Assembly: GCA_033763995.1 (NCBI GenBank)
Contig: JANRJL010000110.1
Span: 1-64,000, forward strand
Direction of reading: 5' to 3'
Length of the DNA stretch: 64,000 nt
Origin: GCA-2737725 sp033763995
GTDB taxonomy: Bacteria > Pseudomonadota > Alphaproteobacteria > Rhodospirillales > Rhodospirillaceae
Both the position numbers and the translations under genes were made by a program. The notes beneath the pieces were generated by a model. It was not told where the DNA came from. It did not search any database and saw only the letters and a program-made list of their open reading frames with translations. Numbering within the stretch: the stretch's first letter is position 1; each line of letters opens with the position of its first letter. This document shows positions 53,871-62,022 of this stretch, in pieces.

Positions 53871-54074
53871 GGAACTTACGTTTCAACGCCAAACCGAATT
53901 GCCACAAGGTCTACTTATACATCACGACTTCTGCGTGCACAGACCGCACCGCAAGGCCAAAATAACCGCCGGTTCAGGCATCTCGCATGGTGAGACATTT
54001 GCCGACCTTTGCACTGGTTTCGACTCACTAGTTTATGGCATGATGAGCCTCCGTTCAGCCTCGTCGGCAAGGAC

Positions 54075-54296
54075 ATGGCCCAACCCACACCGCGGCGCAC
54101 CCGCGCCAAGACCATCACCATCTCCCATCCGCGCCTGACGGCATGGGCGTGGTTGGGCAACACGGTGCGCATCTCGCTGCGCTGGAACCCGGTGACCGTG
54201 AGTCTCGCCGATGGTCCGCTCGACAGCCCGGTCATTGCGGTGACTCCCGTGTCAGGGCCATTTCCGCGCCGCGCGGACGGCCAGCAAGACAAGTAA
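54075..54296 (+). CDS. Small hypothetical protein
   Basis: This is a 73-residue basic protein (MAQPTPRRTRAKTITISHP, later LRWNPVTVSLADGPLDSP) with codon use like nearby genes and AAGGA just before the ATG. It overlaps the 3' end of msrQ by 45 bases on the opposite strand. I recognise no family. It may be a real small gene or a chance frame. Confidence 0.4.
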   Translation: MAQPTPRRTRAKTITISHPRLTAWAWLGNTVRISLRWNPVTVSLADGPLDSPVIAVTPVSGPFPRRADGQQDK

Positions 54297-54881
54297 GATC
54301 GCGCCGTAGATCGCGGGCTCCACATAGCCCGCCTTGATCATCAGCGCATAGTGGATCACCCCGGCGACGGCCGCCCCATAGACGGCCCGGTGCAGGCGGC
54401 GCCAATTGCGCGCGCCCAGGCGCTTGACCATGGCGTTGGTGGAGGTGACCGCCAGCGGGATGAGCGTCAGGAACGCCGCCATGCCGATGGTGATGTAGAT
54501 GCGTTTGACCACGTCCTTCCAGATCGCCGACCAATTGAAGAACTGATCGAGGCCCACGTAGGCCAGCATGTGCAGGCAGACATAGAAGAAGGCGAACAGC
54601 CCGAGCATGCGGCGTACGCGCATGATGTCGGTCCAGCCCGTGACGAGGCGCAGCGGCGTGACCGACAGCGCGATCAACAGAAAGCGCAAGGCCCAGTCGC
54701 CGTTGTACCGGATCAGCGTCTCGATGGGATTGGCGCCGAGCGCGCCGGTGAGGCCGCGGTAGGCCAGCCAGGCCACGGGCAGGCAAGCGAGCGCGAACAC
54801 CACGGGCTTGAAGGCCCGTTTCAAGTTCGCGGCGATGGACGAGGACGCGGCTCCGGTATCGGCGGTCATATCCACAGTCAT
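54252..54881 (-). CDS. msrQ: MsrQ-like heme-binding membrane subunit (ferric reductase-like)
   Basis: MsrQ passes electrons from quinones to the periplasmic methionine-sulfoxide reductase MsrP. The 209-residue protein has six hydrophobic segments with the family pattern GDWALRFLLIALSVTPLR, MRVRRMLGLFAFFYVCLHMLAYV (heme histidine), KRIYITIGMAAFLTLIPLAVTS and RRLHRAVYGAAVAGVIHY. Start codon uncertain: three in-frame ATGs lie within 36 bases. No msrP gene is adjacent, which is unusual for this pair. Confidence 0.88.
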   Translation of the reverse strand: MTVDMTADTGAASSSIAANLKRAFKPVVFALACLPVAWLAYRGLTGALGANPIETLIRYNGDWALRFLLIALSVTPLRLVTGWTDIMRVRRMLGLFAFFYVCLHMLAYVGLDQFFNWSAIWKDVVKRIYITIGMAAFLTLIPLAVTSTNAMVKRLGARNWRRLHRAVYGAAVAGVIHYALMIKAGYVEPAIYGAILLVLLAVRAARKWP

Positions 54882-54999
54882 AGCGGTGGTTTGCGCGCGC
54901 GTCATGGGCCGCGCGGCGGCGCACGAACAAATTTCCGTGAAAAAACCTTGTGGAGGCGCGCGGCCTCGCGGCACAGTGGCGCGAGATGCAGGGGGATTC

Positions 55000-56334
55000 A
55001 TGACCGCCGTCGACACCAGCGCGCAGAAATTCGGGCCGATTTGGCTCTCGCCCGGCGTCAGCCGCGGCAACATGGGCACGCTGCTCTACGCGGCCTTTTT
55101 CACCATCGGCCTGCTCACCTTCGTCGGCATCGGCACGCCCTATGTGCTGAACGCAGTGCTGAAAATTCCCGCCGAGGAGCAAGGCGTGGTCAGCGGCAAC
55201 CTGGTGTTCTGGACCGAGATCGCCTCCATCCTGCTGTTCGGACCCATCGGCGTGCTGGTGGACAAGTTCGGACGGCGCGCCTTGTACGTGGTCGGCTTCG
55301 GGCTCATGGGCCTGGGATACGCCCTTTACCCTTTCGCTGGGTCCATCACGGAACTCACCATCTACCGCATGATCTACGCGCTGGGCATCGCCACCACCAC
55401 CGGCGTGCTGGCCACCGTGGTCACCGACTATCCGCAGGAAGGCACGCGCGGCAAGGCGGTCGCCATCGTCGGCTTCATGAACGGCCTGGGCGTGGCGGTG
55501 CTCAACATCATCCTGGGCGGCATGCCCCAGCGCTTTTCCAACGCCGGCTTCGACGACGTCACAGCGGGCGAGTACACCCACTTCATCGTCGCGGGATTGT
55601 GTTGGCTTTCGGCCATCGTCTGCGGACTGGGCCTGAAGGGCGGTTTGCCTGGCAAGCACAAGGAGCGCCCGGCGGCACGCCTGATCGTGCGCGAGGCCCT
55701 GCGCGCGGCGGTCACCAACCCGCGCATCGCGCTGGCCTACACTGCCGCCTTCATCGCGCGCGGCGATCTGGTGATCCTCGGCACGTTCCTGACGCTGTGG
55801 GCCACCCAGGCGGGTGTCGCCAGCGGCATGGCCCTGCCCGAGGCCAGCCGCGCCGGCACGCTGATCTTCGTCACGGCGCAGTCGGCGGCCTTGCTGTGGA
55901 CCGGCGTGGTGGTGTTCCTGCTCGACCGCTTCAACCGCGTCACCGCTTTGGCCTGGTGCATGGGCATCGCGGCGGCGGGTTACCTCGGCATGGGCTTCGT
56001 CGACGACCCGCTGGCGCGCATCGACCTGCCGCTGATCATTCTGCTGGGCGTGGGTCAGATCAGCGCCTTCTTCGGATCCCAAGCATTGGTCGGCCAAGAG
56101 GCCCCCGTGCTGCAACGCGGCGCGGTGCTGGGCGGCTTCAACACATCGGGGGCCATCGGCATTCTGTTTTGCTCCACCGTGGGCGGATATCTCTACGACA
56201 ACGTGGGCCCTCACGGCCCCTTCGTGCTGGTGGGCTGCTTGAACCTGGTGGTGTTCGCCCTTTGCCTGATCGTGCGCCGCCTGTCGCCCGGCCGCATGCC
56301 CGGCGAAGGCCCCGCGAGTGTCGCGTTCCACTAA
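55000..56334 (+). CDS. Major facilitator superfamily transporter
   Basis: The 444-residue protein has twelve hydrophobic segments and the MFS loop 2-3 motif GVLVDKFGRRALYVVG. A cytoplasmic middle loop contains GLPGKHKERPAARL. There is no clue to the substrate. AGGGGGA before the ATG supports the start at MTAVDTSAQ. It is divergent from msrQ with about 120 bases between starts, and precedes a DUF1838 gene by 108 bases, so the two could be linked in function. Confidence 0.86.
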   Translation: MTAVDTSAQKFGPIWLSPGVSRGNMGTLLYAAFFTIGLLTFVGIGTPYVLNAVLKIPAEEQGVVSGNLVFWTEIASILLFGPIGVLVDKFGRRALYVVGFGLMGLGYALYPFAGSITELTIYRMIYALGIATTTGVLATVVTDYPQEGTRGKAVAIVGFMNGLGVAVLNIILGGMPQRFSNAGFDDVTAGEYTHFIVAGLCWLSAIVCGLGLKGGLPGKHKERPAARLIVREALRAAVTNPRIALAYTAAFIARGDLVILGTFLTLWATQAGVASGMALPEASRAGTLIFVTAQSAALLWTGVVVFLLDRFNRVTALAWCMGIAAAGYLGMGFVDDPLARIDLPLIILLGVGQISAFFGSQALVGQEAPVLQRGAVLGGFNTSGAIGILFCSTVGGYLYDNVGPHGPFVLVGCLNLVVFALCLIVRRLSPGRMPGEGPASVAFH

Positions 56335-56442
56335 GCGGACGGCGACGCCTAATCCGGCGCAACGCCAGCGCTGATTCTGTGGCCCTCGGTCCTGGGCTGT
56401 GAAAGACTTTGCCCATCCAAATTTTCCTGGGGAGGAAACACC

Positions 56443-57423
56443 ATGCTCAATCGACCGCCATTGCTGTCGGATTTCATTCCAGCCCGCCGCGAGGCCCTGA
56501 AGGCCGGCGCCGGCCTGGCCGCCTTCGGTGCCAGTGCCTGGGCCTCGGGCGCCCGGGCGCAAACGCCCGTCGACTTCATGGACCCCAAGACCAACTTGAT
56601 GACGCTGCTCAAGTTGCAGGCCGACCTGTCGGGCAAGGACGTCATCGGCGGCTTTCCCGGCGAGGCCTGGGTGTGGCTGTCGGGCAAGGGCAACACCAAG
56701 GTCTTCAAGACCTACGGCATCGGCACCAGCCGCCTGCAGGACATGGGCGACGGCAGTTGGCGGTTCTATCACCGCGAAGTCTTGTACTACTGCGATCCCA
56801 AGACCGGCGAAATCCTGAACGAGTGGACCAACCCGTTCACCAACAAGCGCGTCGAGGTGCTGCACATCCTCAACGACCCCGTGAACCGCGTTTACAAGCT
56901 CAAGGGCGGGTTGATCGATCCGCCGTTCCCGCACCAAATCGTCGGCGACCGCATCGTCTTCCAGCTCGACGTGCTGCGCTCCACCGAGAAGAACCCCATC
57001 ACGCGCGCCGAGTATCCGCTGCAGTCGCAGCAGGACCTTTATCAGTCGGGCGAATTGTGGGCGATCTCGGGCAGCGTCAAGGAAGTGAGCGACCCCAAGG
57101 TGACCTCGGCCGAGAATCACACCGCCTGGGCGCGCGTGGGCATGTGGTTGCCCTTCATGGAGATGGGCGACGCGCAAGGCGTGATGATCTACCACTCGCA
57201 GTCCTTCAAGTTCAGGGACGGCGTGTCGCAGATCCCCAAGAAGATTCTCGAGTACACCGAGAAGCATCATCCCAAGTACCTCGAGCCGCCGCGGGAGTGG
57301 AAAGATCTGCGCGAGAACGAAAACACGTGGACTTACTCCTTGAAGGTGATGAAAGAGAAAGAGGCGGCCGGGAAACGCAAACCCGACGGTTCGATTTTCG
57401 GCGTGCCGACCGACAAAATCTGA
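56443..57423 (+). CDS. DUF1838 family Tat-exported protein
   Basis: The 326-residue protein has an N-terminus with ARREALKAGAGLAAFGASAW, a Tat-like signal, cleaved about ARAQ. The DUF1838 core is clear: REVLYYCDPKTGEILNEWTNPF, VEVLHILNDPVN, and KHHPKYLEPPREW at the end. It is closest in this window to the gene at 35625. Function unknown. GGGGAGGAAAC before the ATG is a strong ribosome binding site. A terminator follows 30 bases after the stop. Confidence 0.87.
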   Translation: MLNRPPLLSDFIPARREALKAGAGLAAFGASAWASGARAQTPVDFMDPKTNLMTLLKLQADLSGKDVIGGFPGEAWVWLSGKGNTKVFKTYGIGTSRLQDMGDGSWRFYHREVLYYCDPKTGEILNEWTNPFTNKRVEVLHILNDPVNRVYKLKGGLIDPPFPHQIVGDRIVFQLDVLRSTEKNPITRAEYPLQSQQDLYQSGELWAISGSVKEVSDPKVTSAENHTAWARVGMWLPFMEMGDAQGVMIYHSQSFKFRDGVSQIPKKILEYTEKHHPKYLEPPREWKDLRENENTWTYSLKVMKEKEAAGKRKPDGSIFGVPTDKI

Positions 57424-57453
57424 CCGCGAACTCCACATCGATCCGGTCCAGAG

Positions 57454-57488
57454 GGGCCCTCGTCACCGACGGGGGCCCTTCTTTTTTT
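57454..57488 (+). terminator. Rho-independent terminator after the DUF1838 gene
   Basis: Stem GGGCCC-T-CGTC / GACG-G-GGGCCC with an ACC loop is followed by TTCTTTTTTT. It is a textbook intrinsic terminator 30 bases after the upstream stop. Confidence 0.9.
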
Positions 57489-57507
57489 GCGACTCGGGGG
57501 CCTTGGA

Positions 57508-57570
57508 CCCGTTTTGCCTGTTCCGCCTGTTGTTTCAGGAAGGATCCAGAAAAGAACAGGCAAAAACGGG
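57508..57570. repeat. Dispersed palindromic repeat (CTGTTC...GAACAG), copy 2
   Basis: Arms CCCGTTTTGCCTGTTC and GAACAGGCAAAAACGGG. Read on the minus strand it matches copy 1 at 26906-26954. The outer arms are longer here. Confidence 0.65.
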
Positions 57571-57618
57571 GCTGATTCACGCCGAATCAATGCCTTGGTG
57601 AACGATGTTCACCCATTT

Positions 57619-57636
57619 AACAGGTACCCACCTGTT
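57619..57636. promoter_or_regulatory. Short palindrome, possible operator
   Basis: AACAGGTACCCACCTGTT is an imperfect inverted repeat (AACAGGT / ACCTGTT with a four-base centre). It might bind a regulator, but no gene starts downstream on the plus strand within 1.5 kb, so its meaning is unclear. Confidence 0.35.
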
Positions 57637-57763
57637 AACCGCCTCCTTTCAAACGATTTTGGCCGCGGCAACGCGAAAATGAACGCGCTCATGTCGCATA
57701 ATTCTCGGGCGGGCCGAACCCGCCGCGCGGCGCAACTGCGACGGAGGAATTATATCACGAATC

Positions 57764-57791
57764 AAAAGGGCCCCGCGTTGGGGGCCCTTTT
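57764..57791. terminator. Bidirectional terminator
   Basis: AAAAGGGCCCC-GCGTTG-GGGGCCCTTTT gives a strong hairpin with A-run and T-run on either side, so it can end transcription on both strands. It lies just beyond the stop of the minus-strand small gene at 57816. Confidence 0.85.
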
Positions 57792-57815
57792 CGCGCCAGC
57801 GGATATCCACGGAAT

Positions 57816-58010
57816 TCACATGCGCGAGTCAGAGCTGACCGGCGGCGGCGCGTCGAACTTGCCCTCAGCCACCTCGAGCAGCCAGTCGCGCATCGCCTTG
57901 TGGGGCACGACACGGGTGTCGCAGCGCGCCTCGTCCACGGCGGCTTGCAACGCGGCGCGTTCCGCCGAATCGTCGTCGAGGTCAGGGAGTGGCCGGGCCG
58001 GATGTGTCAT
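57816..58010 (-). CDS. Small antitoxin-like protein
   Basis: The 64-residue protein (72 with an upstream ATG at 58034) is acidic: LDDDSAERAALQAAVDEARCD, then VVPHKAMRDWLLEVAEGKFDAPPP. The VPHxxxRxWL ending with a proline-rich tail resembles small antitoxins of type II systems that end VPHEEVxxWLxSW. No toxin gene is adjacent. A TATAAT box lies six bases before the ATG on this strand, so the mRNA may be leaderless. The bidirectional terminator follows. Confidence 0.55.
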   Translation of the reverse strand: MTHPARPLPDLDDDSAERAALQAAVDEARCDTRVVPHKAMRDWLLEVAEGKFDAPPPVSSDSRM

Positions 58011-58080
58011 CGGATGATTATAGCCGATTACCATGACAATGACAGCGGGCGATCGCCAACCACTCCGGCCCGGCGATGTC

Positions 58081-58887
58081 TCACACCACCACCTTGCGAT
58101 AGAGGTGCCACGTCGCGTGGCCGAGCACGGGGATGGTGAAGGCGAGGCCCGCGAGCAAGGGGATCGCGCCGGCCAGCAGCATCACCACCACGATCAGGCC
58201 CCACACGCCCATCATCACCGGGTTGGCCATGACGACGCGGATGGAGGTTTGCACCGCCACGCCGATGCCCACCGGCCGGTCGAGCAGCAGCGGGAACGAC
58301 ACAGCGCCCAGCATCAGGCCCGCCACGGCGAAGAACGCGCCCATGAGATTGCCGAGGATGATCAGCGTCCAGCCGCCCGAGGTGCCGAACACCAGCTTGG
58401 CGAATTCCACCACCGAGTCCGGGCTCTTGGGCACGCTGCGCCACGGGTCGCCCAACGTCATGCCGTAAATCGTCATGGCGCTGGTGAGCCAGAAGAAATA
58501 GAGCGCGATCAGCATCAGGCCCAGCAGCACGATGTCGCCGAAGGAGGGCCCGTGCCAGAAATCGTAACCCTGGAGCCCCGAGTAATCGAGCCCGCGCTCG
58601 CGGCGCCGGCTCACCTCGCACAGCGCCAAGGTCACGAAGGGGCCGATCAGCACCGCGCCCGACACCGCCGGGAACACCCACGGCAGGTACTCGTAATTGA
58701 ACACCACCAGGAAGCCCAAGAGCATCACCATCGTGTAGATGCCGATGACGAAGGGAATGTGGCTGGGCTTGTCGCGGGCGTCCGCGATGCCCTTGGTGAG
58801 CGCGTCCATGACGTCGTGCAGCGTGAGGGTGCGGATTTGGGGAACGTCGGCCGCCTGACCGGCGGCGAGAGGAGCAGTGGTTGCCAT
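58081..58887 (-). CDS. DUF2189 family membrane protein
   Basis: The 268-residue protein has six hydrophobic segments and family-like stretches: VPQIRTLTLHDVMDALTKGIADAR at the N-terminus, VSRRRERGLDYSG, and near the end LLAGLAFTIPVLGHATWHLYRKVV. DUF2189 members often lie near respiratory oxidase or cytochrome genes, but the function is unknown. AAGGAGGT seven bases before the ATG is a perfect ribosome binding site, so expression may be high. Confidence 0.87.
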   Translation of the reverse strand: MATTAPLAAGQAADVPQIRTLTLHDVMDALTKGIADARDKPSHIPFVIGIYTMVMLLGFLVVFNYEYLPWVFPAVSGAVLIGPFVTLALCEVSRRRERGLDYSGLQGYDFWHGPSFGDIVLLGLMLIALYFFWLTSAMTIYGMTLGDPWRSVPKSPDSVVEFAKLVFGTSGGWTLIILGNLMGAFFAVAGLMLGAVSFPLLLDRPVGIGVAVQTSIRVVMANPVMMGVWGLIVVVMLLAGAIPLLAGLAFTIPVLGHATWHLYRKVVV

Positions 58888-59185
58888 GCTCGGACCTCCT
58901 TGAACTGTTCACGGCAAAACTCGAAGTCTTGGCGCATGTCCCGGGCGGCGAACCGGAAGATCCCTTCGCCTGGACAAGCGCCTGCGCGTAACAAACAAGA
59001 AAACGCAGCAAACGAACGCAAACCAACGGTGCTAAGTAGAAGAGACTATACGCCGAATGCGCGCGGCGGGCCACAGCGGCGAAATCGGCCCTAACAGGCT
59101 CATCGGGCCGTTCTGACGCCGATCAATGGCGTGGGCGCCGATCTCCGCATAGAATGCCGTTGAATTGGAAGGGAGTCATTTTGCC
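58888..59185. other. Divergent promoter region
   Basis: This region separates the DUF2189 gene from the divergent YeeE/YedE-type genes. It holds both ribosome binding sites; the central part 58990-59060 is A-rich for this window. No gene, repeat or clear operator is visible. Confidence 0.5.
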
Positions 59186-59620
59186 ATGACCGAATTCACC
59201 CCCGTCGCGGCGTTGATCGGCGGCCTGCTGATCGGCCTCGCGGCCGTGCTGCTGATGTACCTGAACGGCCGCGTCGCCGGCATCAGCGGCATCGCGGCCG
59301 GACTGCTCAAGTGGCCGCCGGCGCCCGATTGGGCGTGGCGCGCGGCCTTCGTCGCCGGGCTGGTGGCCGCGCCGTTCCTGCTGGCGGGCGGCGGCTGGGT
59401 GCGGCCGCAACTGGACTTTCCGGCGGGCACGCCGATGCTCATCGCCGCGGGCCTGCTGGTCGGTTTCGGCTCGGCCTTCGGCAGCGGTTGCACCAGCGGC
59501 CACGGCGTATGCGGCATCGCGCGGCTGTCGAAGCGCTCGCTGTTGGCGACGGTCGCGTTCATGGCGGCGGGCATCGCCACCGTGTTTGTCGTCCGTCACG
59601 TCATCGGACCGGGAGGCTGA
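59186..59620 (+). CDS. YeeE/YedE family carrier, first half
   Basis: The 144-residue membrane protein has the YeeE/YedE (DUF395) core GFGSAFGSGCTSGHGVCGIARLSKRS, where conserved cysteines guide thiosulfate or another sulfur compound through the membrane, and GRVAGISGI early on. Single-unit versions like this pair with a second small subunit, here the next gene. GGAAGGGAG precedes the ATG by ten bases. No sulfur-oxidising gene is adjacent. Confidence 0.9.
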   Translation: MTEFTPVAALIGGLLIGLAAVLLMYLNGRVAGISGIAAGLLKWPPAPDWAWRAAFVAGLVAAPFLLAGGGWVRPQLDFPAGTPMLIAAGLLVGFGSAFGSGCTSGHGVCGIARLSKRSLLATVAFMAAGIATVFVVRHVIGPGG

Positions 59621-59624
59621 CGCC

Positions 59625-60071
59625 ATGCCCCACGTCGTTGCCGCATTCGTCTGCGGGTTGCTGTTCGGCGGCGGCCTCGCCGTCTCCGACATGGTCAATC
59701 CCGCCAAGGTCCTGAACTTTCTCGATGTCGCCGGCGCCTGGGACGCGAGCCTGGTGTTCGTCATGGGTGGCGCGGTCGCGGTGACGGCGATCGGCTACCG
59801 CCTGGTGTTCGGCCGCGACCGGCCGGTGCTGGCCGACAGCTTCAGCCTGCCGACCGCGCGCGACGTGGATGCGCGGCTGCTGGCGGGCGCGGCGGTGTTC
59901 GGCGTGGGTTGGGGGCTCGCAGGGCTCTGCCCGGGCCCGGCGCTCGCGGGCCTGACCTACGCGCGGCCGGAGACGCTCATCTTCCTCGCGGCGATGGCTG
60001 TCGGCTTGATCGCCGGACGCCTGGCGGCGGACGCCACCCAGCCCACGGCACCGACGCAGCAAGGCGTTTGA
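59625..60071 (+). CDS. YeeE/YedE family carrier, second half (DUF6691 type)
   Basis: The 148-residue membrane protein has GLLFGGGLAVSDMVNPAKVLNFLD and GWGLAGLCPGPALAGL, the companion-subunit pattern of YeeE/YedE pairs with one conserved cysteine. It starts five bases after the first subunit, with GGGAGG before the ATG. The two together correspond to a full-length YeeE protein and should import or move a reduced sulfur species. The convergent dehydrogenase ends nine bases after it. Confidence 0.88.
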   Translation: MPHVVAAFVCGLLFGGGLAVSDMVNPAKVLNFLDVAGAWDASLVFVMGGAVAVTAIGYRLVFGRDRPVLADSFSLPTARDVDARLLAGAAVFGVGWGLAGLCPGPALAGLTYARPETLIFLAAMAVGLIAGRLAADATQPTAPTQQGV

Positions 60072-60079
60072 CTCTTTGC

Positions 60080-61234
60080 CTAAGAGATTCGGATCACGAT
60101 CTTGCCCACCTTGTCGCCGCTTTCCATGTAGGCCACGGCGTCCATCACCTGCTCGAAGGGGAACACGCGGTCGATGACCGGCTTGACCTTGTTGCGCGCC
60201 ATGGCCGTGAGCAAATCCTCGTACATGCGCCGGCTGCCCACGACGATGCCCTTGATGGTCAAATCCTTGATGATGAGGTTGGGCAGGCGGTTGAGGCCGG
60301 GCGTTTGCGCGACCGTGCGGTCGCGGTTGACCGGATTGGCGCCGATGTACATGACGCGGCCGCCCGAGGCGCAGGCGAGCAGGCATTGCTCCATCTCGCC
60401 GATGCCCACGGTGTTGAGCACGATGTCGGCCCCGCGCCCGCCGGTTTTGTCGAGCACCGCCTGGCTCCAGTTGGGCGTGGCGCGGTAGTTGATGACGTCG
60501 TCGGCGCCGAGTGCCGTCATGCGTTTCAGCTTGTCGTCGCTGGAGGATGTGATCATGGCGCGGGCGCCCAGCATCTTGGCCCATTGCAAGCCGAAAACGG
60601 AGACGCCGCCGGTGCCGAGTGTCACGACCGTGTCGCTGGCCTTGGCGCGGCCCGCCTCGACGACCGCGTTCCAGGCCGTGAGCCCGGCGCTTTGCAGGGT
60701 GCTGGCCTCCTCATACGAAATGCTCTCGGGAATTTTCACCAGCGCGTCGGCGGGCATCAGCGCCTGCTCGGCCAAGAAACCATCCCGATTCAGCGAGTAG
60801 TCCTCCTGGGTCATGGACTGATCCCAATGGCCGTCGAGCCAGCGCCAATAGTGCGTCATGGTGACGCGGTCGCCGGGCTTGACCCGCGTGACGCCGGGGC
60901 CCACGGCCAGCACGTCGCCGGCGTTGTCCATCAAGGGCACGCGCGTGGGCGCAATGGCGCTGGTGGGCGCATTGGCGAACATGATCGACAGATCGCGCGC
61001 ATTGAGCCCCGTGGCACGGATGCGCACCACCGCCTCGCCGTGGCCGGGCACGGGCGCGTCGCGTTCCACCAGCCGCAAGCCCTTGGCGCGCGAGCGCTCG
61101 CCCACTTCATAGACACGAATTTTCGCCATGGTCGATGATCCCCTCTCTTGAGCGTTGGCAGCCGTCGCCAGCGCGGCCCCAGCCGCGCCGGTGGCCATCG
61201 CCGCGCGGCGCGTGACGGATGATATCTCGGACAT
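60080..61234 (-). CDS. Zinc-independent NAD(P)-dependent alcohol dehydrogenase/quinone oxidoreductase (MDR), possible Tat signal
   Basis: The 384-residue product contains an MDR fold: GHGEAVVRIRATGLNARDL, PLMDNAGDVLAVGPGVTRVKPGDRV, and the nucleotide-binding VVTLGTGGVSVFGLQWA (GTGGVS in place of GxGxxG) with SSSDDKLKRMTALGADDVINY. The catalytic cysteine of zinc alcohol dehydrogenases is replaced by N (GLNARD), so it is quinone-reductase-like. The first 35 residues look like a Tat signal (TRRAAMATGAAGAALATAANA), odd for an NAD(P) enzyme. An internal ATG at 61129, before KIRVYEV, has a much better ribosome site (GAGAGGGG), so a cytoplasmic form may be the main one. Confidence 0.82.
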   Translation of the reverse strand: MSEISSVTRRAAMATGAAGAALATAANAQERGSSTMAKIRVYEVGERSRAKGLRLVERDAPVPGHGEAVVRIRATGLNARDLSIMFANAPTSAIAPTRVPLMDNAGDVLAVGPGVTRVKPGDRVTMTHYWRWLDGHWDQSMTQEDYSLNRDGFLAEQALMPADALVKIPESISYEEASTLQSAGLTAWNAVVEAGRAKASDTVVTLGTGGVSVFGLQWAKMLGARAMITSSSDDKLKRMTALGADDVINYRATPNWSQAVLDKTGGRGADIVLNTVGIGEMEQCLLACASGGRVMYIGANPVNRDRTVAQTPGLNRLPNLIIKDLTIKGIVVGSRRMYEDLLTAMARNKVKPVIDRVFPFEQVMDAVAYMESGDKVGKIVIRIS

Positions 61235-61242
61235 TTGTGTCG

Positions 61243-61959
61243 TTACGGCGCTTGGGCCTTGCGGGCCCGCGCCTGGGCCACTTCGTCGGCGAAATTGATC
61301 TTGGCCGTCTCGGTCTTGTTGCTGAGGCCCGAGAGCACCTTGTCCTCGACGATGTAGCCCGGCACCACGGAAATCTTGAGCGCGCGGGCGAGGTTCATGT
61401 TGGCGAGCAGCTGATCGGCGATCTCGGGCGCGGTCATGTCGGCCTTGAGGCGCGCCACGTCGAGGCCCGCGCTTTCGGCAAGCGTGAAGATGATGCCGTC
61501 ATCCAGCTTACCGCGATAGGCCATCATGGCGTTATGGAGCGCCTCGTGCTTGCCCTGGCGCACGGAGGCCAGCGCCGCCTTGGCCGCGACGATGGACGCG
61601 GGTCCCAGGATGGGAAAATCCTTGGTGACGAAGCGCACCTTGGGGTCGTCCTTCAGCAACTGCAAGATGCGCGGCTCGTTGGCCTTGCAGAAGGGGCACT
61701 GGTAATCGAAGAAGGTGACGATGGTGATGTCGCCATTCGCGTTGCCCAACACCGGCGTGCCGGGATGGCGCAGGATATCGGCCGCGCGCGCCTTGGCGGT
61801 TTTGCCGGCGGCGGCGAAGGCATCGGCCTCCAGCTTGGCGGCGTAGGCCTGGATCGCCTTTTCGACTTCGCTCGGCGCGGGCGTGTCGGCGGCGATTGTG
61901 ATGCCAACGCTGCTGAACAAAATTGCCAATACTACGGTCATCAAGCGTAATGCAGTCAT
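61243..61959 (-). CDS. DsbA-family thioredoxin-fold protein, exported
   Basis: The 238-residue protein has a Sec signal (about residues 1-23, ending ITIAA) and a thioredoxin fold with the active site CPFC in FFDYQCPFCKANEP and the cis-proline region ISVVPGYIVEDKVL. It resembles the Com1/ScsC-like DsbA group of proteobacteria that form or repair disulfides in the periplasm. GGGAGGA precedes the ATG. It is eight bases upstream of the dehydrogenase, so they form a two-gene transcript. Confidence 0.9.
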   Translation of the reverse strand: MTALRLMTVVLAILFSSVGITIAADTPAPSEVEKAIQAYAAKLEADAFAAAGKTAKARAADILRHPGTPVLGNANGDITIVTFFDYQCPFCKANEPRILQLLKDDPKVRFVTKDFPILGPASIVAAKAALASVRQGKHEALHNAMMAYRGKLDDGIIFTLAESAGLDVARLKADMTAPEIADQLLANMNLARALKISVVPGYIVEDKVLSGLSNKTETAKINFADEVAQARARKAQAP

Positions 61960-62022
61960 GGAGTCCTCCCCTTTCTGCGCGCGATATTTTTGGGTGGCCG
62001 ACGTACCGAGCAGAACACAGAA

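Larger units (their letters stand above)
57424..57815. other. 392-bp intergenic region with two terminators and a repeat
   Basis: No gene is supported. It contains a rho-independent terminator (57454-57488), copy 2 of the CTGTTC/GAACAG repeat (57508-57570), a short palindrome AACAGGTACCCACCTGTT (57619-57636), and a bidirectional terminator (57764-57791). Short open frames here are broken by these structures. Confidence 0.75.

Noticed and set aside
51441..53993. 850-codon plus-strand open frame antisense to the diguanylate cyclase
   Set aside because: No family features; the PAS-GGDEF protein on the other strand is unmistakable.
54232..57438. 1068-codon minus-strand open frame over MFS and DUF1838 genes
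   Set aside because: It covers two real plus-strand genes and has the usual composition of antisense frames in GC-rich DNA.
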